A DNA stretch of 25,582 bases, from positions 1-25,582 of the forward strand of contig USEC01000028.1 of NCBI GenBank assembly GCA_900553595.1, read 5' to 3'. The notes under the pieces were generated by a model. The model searched no databases and was not told where the DNA came from. It saw only the letters and a program-made list of their open reading frames with translations. Position numbers and translations under genes: made by a program. The number at the start of each line of letters is the position of its first letter. The first letter of the stretch is position 1. The stretch is from an uncultured Prevotella sp. GTDB taxonomy: Bacteria; Bacteroidota; Bacteroidia; Bacteroidales; Bacteroidaceae. Positions 22,374 to 25,582 of this stretch are shown here, one piece after another.

Positions 22374-23927
22374 CCTATTCATTTGTTCTATTATACGTTG
22401 TTGCTCTTGCAAAGGTGGCAAAGGTATCAATAAATTCGACAAACTCTTACTATTCAGGGTTTTACCTTTAATTGCATCTTTAGATTCTCCGAGATTGGCA
22501 ATTAGAGGCAAAACTTTGAACAGGTAATTCCTCATAGCATATTCTTTATCAATGACAGGACGTATAGTTATAATAGCTTCATTGTGATAAGCCTCAATAT
22601 CCAATATTGAAGTTTTGCCGATGCTTAGTTTGAAACTCATAAGAAGACTTCCTTTTTCACTGATAGGAGCGGAGAAAACTTCCTTGACTGCCAAATCCGA
22701 AACCTTTTCTTTTGTTGTAGATATTGAGCCTCCATCAACCATATCAGATATTGAAACCCAATTGTATTCGCCATTTATCCAATATGTCTGTTCTCCTCTT
22801 GCTGGCGTTTTTCCAATAGTCATAGATACAATATTGGAAAATCTGCACCAGCACCAATTGTATGGCAAATCGAAAGGAATTTCATCGGTAATATCATTGC
22901 GATTTTCACCTATCTGCTCATAATACTTGTTATCGTCACCACGGAAGATAACAGAATCGTTGAGGGCAGACTTCTTTAGTTTGCCCTCTTTGACCAGTTT
23001 ACGTTTCTCTACCTTTATCTGTTCAAGCAGTGCTTGTGCTCTGCCTTCTTCTGCAAGTTGCGGAACGAGCTTACCTTGTATTGCCTCTTGTAAGATGCTC
23101 TTTTTAAGACAATCCTTTATAGTAGTGTTCAGTTCGTCCAATTTGTTCTGAACATTATTATATTTCTCTATTTGTGGTAATAGTTCAGCTAACTTTGCCA
23201 CAATTCTTCTTTGTTCTGATAGAGGTGGAAAAGGCAAAAGTAATCCTTTCAAACGATTTGCAGACAGTCCAGGCATGGCAGTTCCAACAGATGCCAAATT
23301 GTTGCTTTCTTTCAATAAGTAAATGAAATAATACACATATTCACATATACCGCTAACACACGGACGCAATCTATGAACATGATTTTGAAGACAAATATCA
23401 TAATTTTCATTCCATATTGCTGAACGTCCATAACCAGCACCACCTTCACAAACAAGCAAATCTCCTTGTGTAGCCGAACAAGTCTTAATATCTTCGTCAG
23501 TAAAATTCATAACCTTTACATTATCAAGGATAAAGTGTCCCCAATATAGATTAGAGGTCGTTATGAACTTTTGTGGAGTTCCACCACCTTTATTGCTACT
23601 ACTCTGTTGCTTTCCGCTTGTATGGTTGAATATATTGCCTATACGCGTCCATTCCCACCCCTGCGGAATCTCAAACGGCACCTCCTCATCAATGCATTTT
23701 ACCTCCCCCGTAGCGAGCATCTTCTCATAATAGGAATTGTCCTCACCACGGTAGATAATAGATGCGTTCTTGTCACGCTTGATTTTCTTCTCCTTGATCA
23801 AGCGTTCTTTCTCTTGGCGAATCTTATCAAGCAAAACGCTTGCTGGTTCATCATTAGGGTCTTGCGGTACAAGTTTTCCCTGTATCGCCCATTGTAATAT
23901 GCTGTTCTTTAATTGCTTTCCGTTCAT
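22353..23927 (-). CDS. hsdS: Type I restriction-modification specificity subunit HsdS (expressed copy)
   Basis: 524 residues, longer than common HsdS because the N-terminus carries a full copy of the central helix region. Order: head (1-65, LQWAIQGKLVPQ, IYRGEDN), boundary SYYEKMLATGEV (65-76), N-side TRD (about 94-235, ending PFPPLSEQRRIV), central helices (about 245-330, ILQEAIQGKLVPQ, FRGDDN), boundary NKYYEQIG (333-340), C-side TRD (about 355-505, ending PLPPLQEQQRII), and tail. It sets the bipartite DNA target of the M2S/R2M2S complex. It is last in the hsdM operon, after the Doc-like gene. Its 3' end overlaps the orphan cassette by 21 bp, tail to tail. Confidence 0.95.
   Translation of the reverse strand: MNGKQLKNSILQWAIQGKLVPQDPNDEPASVLLDKIRQEKERLIKEKKIKRDKNASIIYRGEDNSYYEKMLATGEVKCIDEEVPFEIPQGWEWTRIGNIFNHTSGKQQSSSNKGGGTPQKFITTSNLYWGHFILDNVKVMNFTDEDIKTCSATQGDLLVCEGGAGYGRSAIWNENYDICLQNHVHRLRPCVSGICEYVYYFIYLLKESNNLASVGTAMPGLSANRLKGLLLPFPPLSEQRRIVAKLAELLPQIEKYNNVQNKLDELNTTIKDCLKKSILQEAIQGKLVPQLAEEGRAQALLEQIKVEKRKLVKEGKLKKSALNDSVIFRGDDNKYYEQIGENRNDITDEIPFDLPYNWCWCRFSNIVSMTIGKTPARGEQTYWINGEYNWVSISDMVDGGSISTTKEKVSDLAVKEVFSAPISEKGSLLMSFKLSIGKTSILDIEAYHNEAIITIRPVIDKEYAMRNYLFKVLPLIANLGESKDAIKGKTLNSKSLSNLLIPLPPLQEQQRIIEQMNRLSKQLR
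22909..22932. repeat. Inverted repeat in active hsdS matching the orphan TRD cassette head
   Basis: Partner of 21866-21889 (one mismatch in 24). It overlaps the central repeat 22922-22943, so both the silent C-side TRD and the orphan TRD can recombine at this boundary. Confidence 0.85.
22922..22943. repeat. Central inverted repeat of the hsdS locus, right arm
   Basis: 22-bp perfect partner of 21310-21331 in inverted orientation, in the active hsdS. Confidence 0.85.
23649..23736. repeat. Outer inverted repeat of the hsdS invertible locus, right arm
   Basis: Partner of 20484-20571 (about 90% identity over 88 bp; 16 bp identical at 23721-23736). It lies inside the active hsdS at codons 65-93. 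Confidence 0.88.
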
Positions 23928-23942
23928 TGTTCTTTACTTTGC

Positions 23943-23971
23943 GAATTGGCTAACCGGTGGTTAGCCAATTC
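23943..23971 (-). promoter_or_regulatory. Perfect 13-bp hairpin directly upstream of hsdS
   Basis: GAATTGGCTAACC (23943-23955) and GGTTAGCCAATTC (23959-23971) pair perfectly around a 3-nt loop, in the gap between the Doc-like stop and the hsdS start. The hairpin ends 15 nt before the hsdS ATG. No T-run follows, so it is not a standard terminator. It could protect or process the mRNA, tune hsdS translation, or bind a protein. Confidence 0.6.
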
Positions 23972-23976
23972 ATAAA

Positions 23977-24450
23977 TTATTCATAGTCTTCACCTCTGAC
24001 GCCTAACTCCCCGTTGCTCATTGCATTGGCAATGTCAATCTTCAATTCCTCATCGTAATCCTCACCATTCATGAAACAAGTTAGTATGCGGAGAAGCAAG
24101 TTTTGGTCGATGTTGGATGCAGCCACATGATAGACGATGGACTCCATTTGTCGCATAAACGTTGTCGCTTGCCAGAAGTACGAATTCTTGTGAAGAAAAT
24201 ATGTTCCAAGTGTCAAGGCAATACGTTTGTTACCGTCATTAAAATAATGCCCAGAACAGAACTTGAACACCAAATAACAGAGTTTATCGGCAAAGTCGGG
24301 ATAATACATATCATTCTGCACGAAATCGAGAGTGGCAAGAATGCCACCTTCATCTCTGACTCCATCGAAGCCACCATCGCTTGCGTCTATCATCTTAGCA
24401 TAAACGCTTAGGACCTCTTCATAACTGATGTATTTCACTTCCTCATTCAT
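23977..24450 (-). CDS. Doc/Fic-family protein in the hsd operon
   Basis: 157 residues. The Fic/Doc core motif reads HYFNDGNKR (68-76). The canonical AMP-transferring Fic motif is HPFxxGNGR; Lys in place of the last Gly is the mark of Doc, which phosphorylates EF-Tu. FDGVRDEGGILATL (28-41) also matches Doc-type proteins. No inhibitory (S/T)xxxE(G/N) helix is evident in the protein itself. Its ATG lies 8 nt inside the end of the DNA-binding gene, so the two are coupled. It may be a toxin-like guard of the restriction system or a modifier of its components; this is inference. Confidence 0.85.
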   Translation of the reverse strand: MNEEVKYISYEEVLSVYAKMIDASDGGFDGVRDEGGILATLDFVQNDMYYPDFADKLCYLVFKFCSGHYFNDGNKRIALTLGTYFLHKNSYFWQATTFMRQMESIVYHVAASNIDQNLLLRILTCFMNGEDYDEELKIDIANAMSNGELGVRGEDYE

Positions 24451-25459
24451 TATCTGCCTGCTTTAATCTTTTCAAGACATCCTTGTTATTTTCAAGAATT
24501 CTGTCAAAATCTATTGACTGGTTTCCAATAAAACGTTCAAATTCTTCTGGTGTTACCGCTCTGAGGTATTCGGCTATATTGCCATGATAGGCATCACGAA
24601 AGCTATAATCACGTGAAGCCATCTTGGTACGAGCATCATTAAGATAAGGCTTTTGCATCGGATGTTCTGCCAAGTCGTCAACAATTTGTTTTACCTCGTC
24701 CATTGATAACAATCTACCTCCATTTTCCTTGTATTGCTGCTGTATAACAGCACCAATACCATTCTCAAATGAAGATATGACAAGCAACACTTCGGCATAG
24801 AGAGTATGGCGCACATTATCCTTGGAGTCAAGAGAAAGAACCCTTCTGTATTCTTTGGCATTTTCCTTGAACACAGCTTCGTATATCCAGTCTGTTACTT
24901 GTGCATATTTGTAGGTTTTGTGTCCACCCACACATTGGCTCATTGCGGAGGTTAGGTTCTTCCGATAGTTCTCTTCAGTGATAGCTGCTGGAATATAGTT
25001 CACATCACGGCGATTGATATATTTTGTTCCGCCACCTGTTTTCTCATTTATCGTAGCTATCACAAGATCCAAAATGGCACTACGCAAAGCCTTCGCTTTT
25101 TCACTCTCCGTAAGCAACATACCAATATTTAGGAACGAACGGAAGTTGAACAAACCGAGTTGCGTGGTTTTGCTCCCGACATTGATGACGGGAGCAAATT
25201 GTAACTTTAAGTCTTTCAGACGTTTACCTTTACATAAAACATATCCATTGCCAGATAATTCAGAACCGAAATTCTCAAGATATCTTTCAATTGTTCTTTC
25301 TTCAACTTCATAGAAATCGGCCACCATTTTTTTCGTAAAACGGTATTCTCCATCAAACATCATACCAGTAATGTCCAATGTCTTTTGTATCTTTTCTATT
25401 GCAAAACGGTTGTTCAACACGTTTAGCCTTTCTATCTTTGATACGGTTAAATCCTTCAT
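24443..25459 (-). CDS. DNA-binding protein of the hsdM-hsdS operon, partner of the Doc-like gene
   Basis: 338 residues from ATG 25459; an upstream TTG at 25474 would overlap the hsdM stop and is less likely. An N-terminal helix-turn-helix-like stretch (FTKKMVADFYEVEERTIERY, 41-60) resembles those of proteins annotated in Bacteroidetes as DNA-binding and found between hsdM and hsdS. The remaining part (about 70-335) is mostly helical with no motif I recognise; RSAILDLVIATINEKTGGG and AYHGNIAEYLRAVTPEEFE are the most regular blocks. The 4-nt gap to hsdM and overlap with doc show one operon. It may repress the operon or hold the Doc-like protein in check, like an antitoxin; neither is shown. Confidence 0.75.
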   Translation of the reverse strand: MKDLTVSKIERLNVLNNRFAIEKIQKTLDITGMMFDGEYRFTKKMVADFYEVEERTIERYLENFGSELSGNGYVLCKGKRLKDLKLQFAPVINVGSKTTQLGLFNFRSFLNIGMLLTESEKAKALRSAILDLVIATINEKTGGGTKYINRRDVNYIPAAITEENYRKNLTSAMSQCVGGHKTYKYAQVTDWIYEAVFKENAKEYRRVLSLDSKDNVRHTLYAEVLLVISSFENGIGAVIQQQYKENGGRLLSMDEVKQIVDDLAEHPMQKPYLNDARTKMASRDYSFRDAYHGNIAEYLRAVTPEEFERFIGNQSIDFDRILENNKDVLKRLKQADNE

Positions 25460-25463
25460 TGTA

Positions 25464-25582
25464 TTATTCTTCAATGTTTATTTTAATTCCCAAGATACGC
25501 TGTATCTCTGCCAATGTCTTATCAATCTCATGATCAAGAGCCTTGCGCTTCTTGAAATAGTCGGCAAGCAGTTCGGCAGGAG
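25464..25582 (-). CDS. hsdM: HsdM, type I DNA methyltransferase subunit, C-terminal end (partial)
   Basis: Only the last 39 codons are in the window: PAELLADYFKKRKALD, then HEIDKTLAEIQRILGIKI, then NIEE and stop. The coiled EIDKTLAEIQ-ILG tail is that of Bacteroidetes HsdM proteins, where it contacts HsdS. The position directly upstream in the operon of hsdS supports this. The catalytic NPPF motif and SAM-binding site lie outside the window. The gene continues beyond the right edge. Confidence 0.8.
   Translation of the reverse strand, partial: PAELLADYFKKRKALDHEIDKTLAEIQRILGIKINIEE

Noticed and set aside
23943..23971. Intrinsic terminator before hsdS
   Set aside because: No T-run on either side, and it would cut off the last gene of the operon.

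Overview
The window looks like a chromosomal segment of a Bacteroidales bacterium, most likely Prevotella or a close relative. The reasons are: repeated promoters of the Bacteroidetes form (TTG-type -33 box, about 20 nt, then TAnnTTTG), very little Shine-Dalgarno sequence, the Bacteroidetes-restricted DUF6452/DUF6048/DUF4199 families, a type B L31 protein, and a type I restriction locus with the internal layout typical of gut Bacteroidales. Species cannot be fixed from sequence reading alone.

Region 1 (1-17.2 kb) is a GC-richer, tightly packed core segment. It holds a secreted Cys-rich HMA-like protein, mnmA, a DUF308 membrane protein, a three-gene unit (secreted EEP-family nuclease/phosphatase, UDG-superfamily protein, uridine kinase), and a four-gene overlapping operon (M3 peptidase, dCMP deaminase, CtpA-like S41 protease, 5-formyl-THF cyclo-ligase). 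A Crp/Fnr regulator follows. Then comes an envelope cluster (DUF4199, GT2 glycosyltransferase, DUF6452 lipoprotein, DUF6048 barrel-like protein, ApbE). An SRP RNA/tRNA-Thr(TGT) transcription unit is next, then a flavin-reductase-fold protein, trmO and rpmE2. Two arrays of a near-palindromic 15-mer repeated with an exact 22-bp period lie at 1-51 and 14953-15033; nothing else in the window explains them.

Region 2 (17.2-19.6 kb) is a sodium/solute symporter gene flanked by inverted copies of a composite intergenic repeat: an AGTTAGCGGAAGTTA-type module, then a GGTCGAGCGTCCCGCTCGAC hairpin module, then AATTATGAATT heptads. Its right side also carries a low-complexity GTAAAAGA-type tract.

Region 3 (19.6 kb to the end) is visibly AT-richer and is the most interesting part. 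It is a type I restriction-modification locus built for specificity switching. On the minus strand the operon reads hsdM (only its 3' end is in the window), a DNA-binding protein, a Doc/Fic-family protein, then a complete hsdS. Pointing the opposite way is a headless silent hsdS (one N-side and one C-side target-recognition domain) followed by an extra orphan C-side domain. A tyrosine recombinase gene sits immediately beside it. Inverted repeats at the domain boundaries (20484-20571 with 23649-23736; 21310-21331 with 22922-22943; 21866-21889 with 22909-22932) join reading frames in phase. Inversion should therefore give alternative full-length HsdS proteins: up to 2 x 3 = 6 specificities if every site is used. 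hsdR is not in the window.
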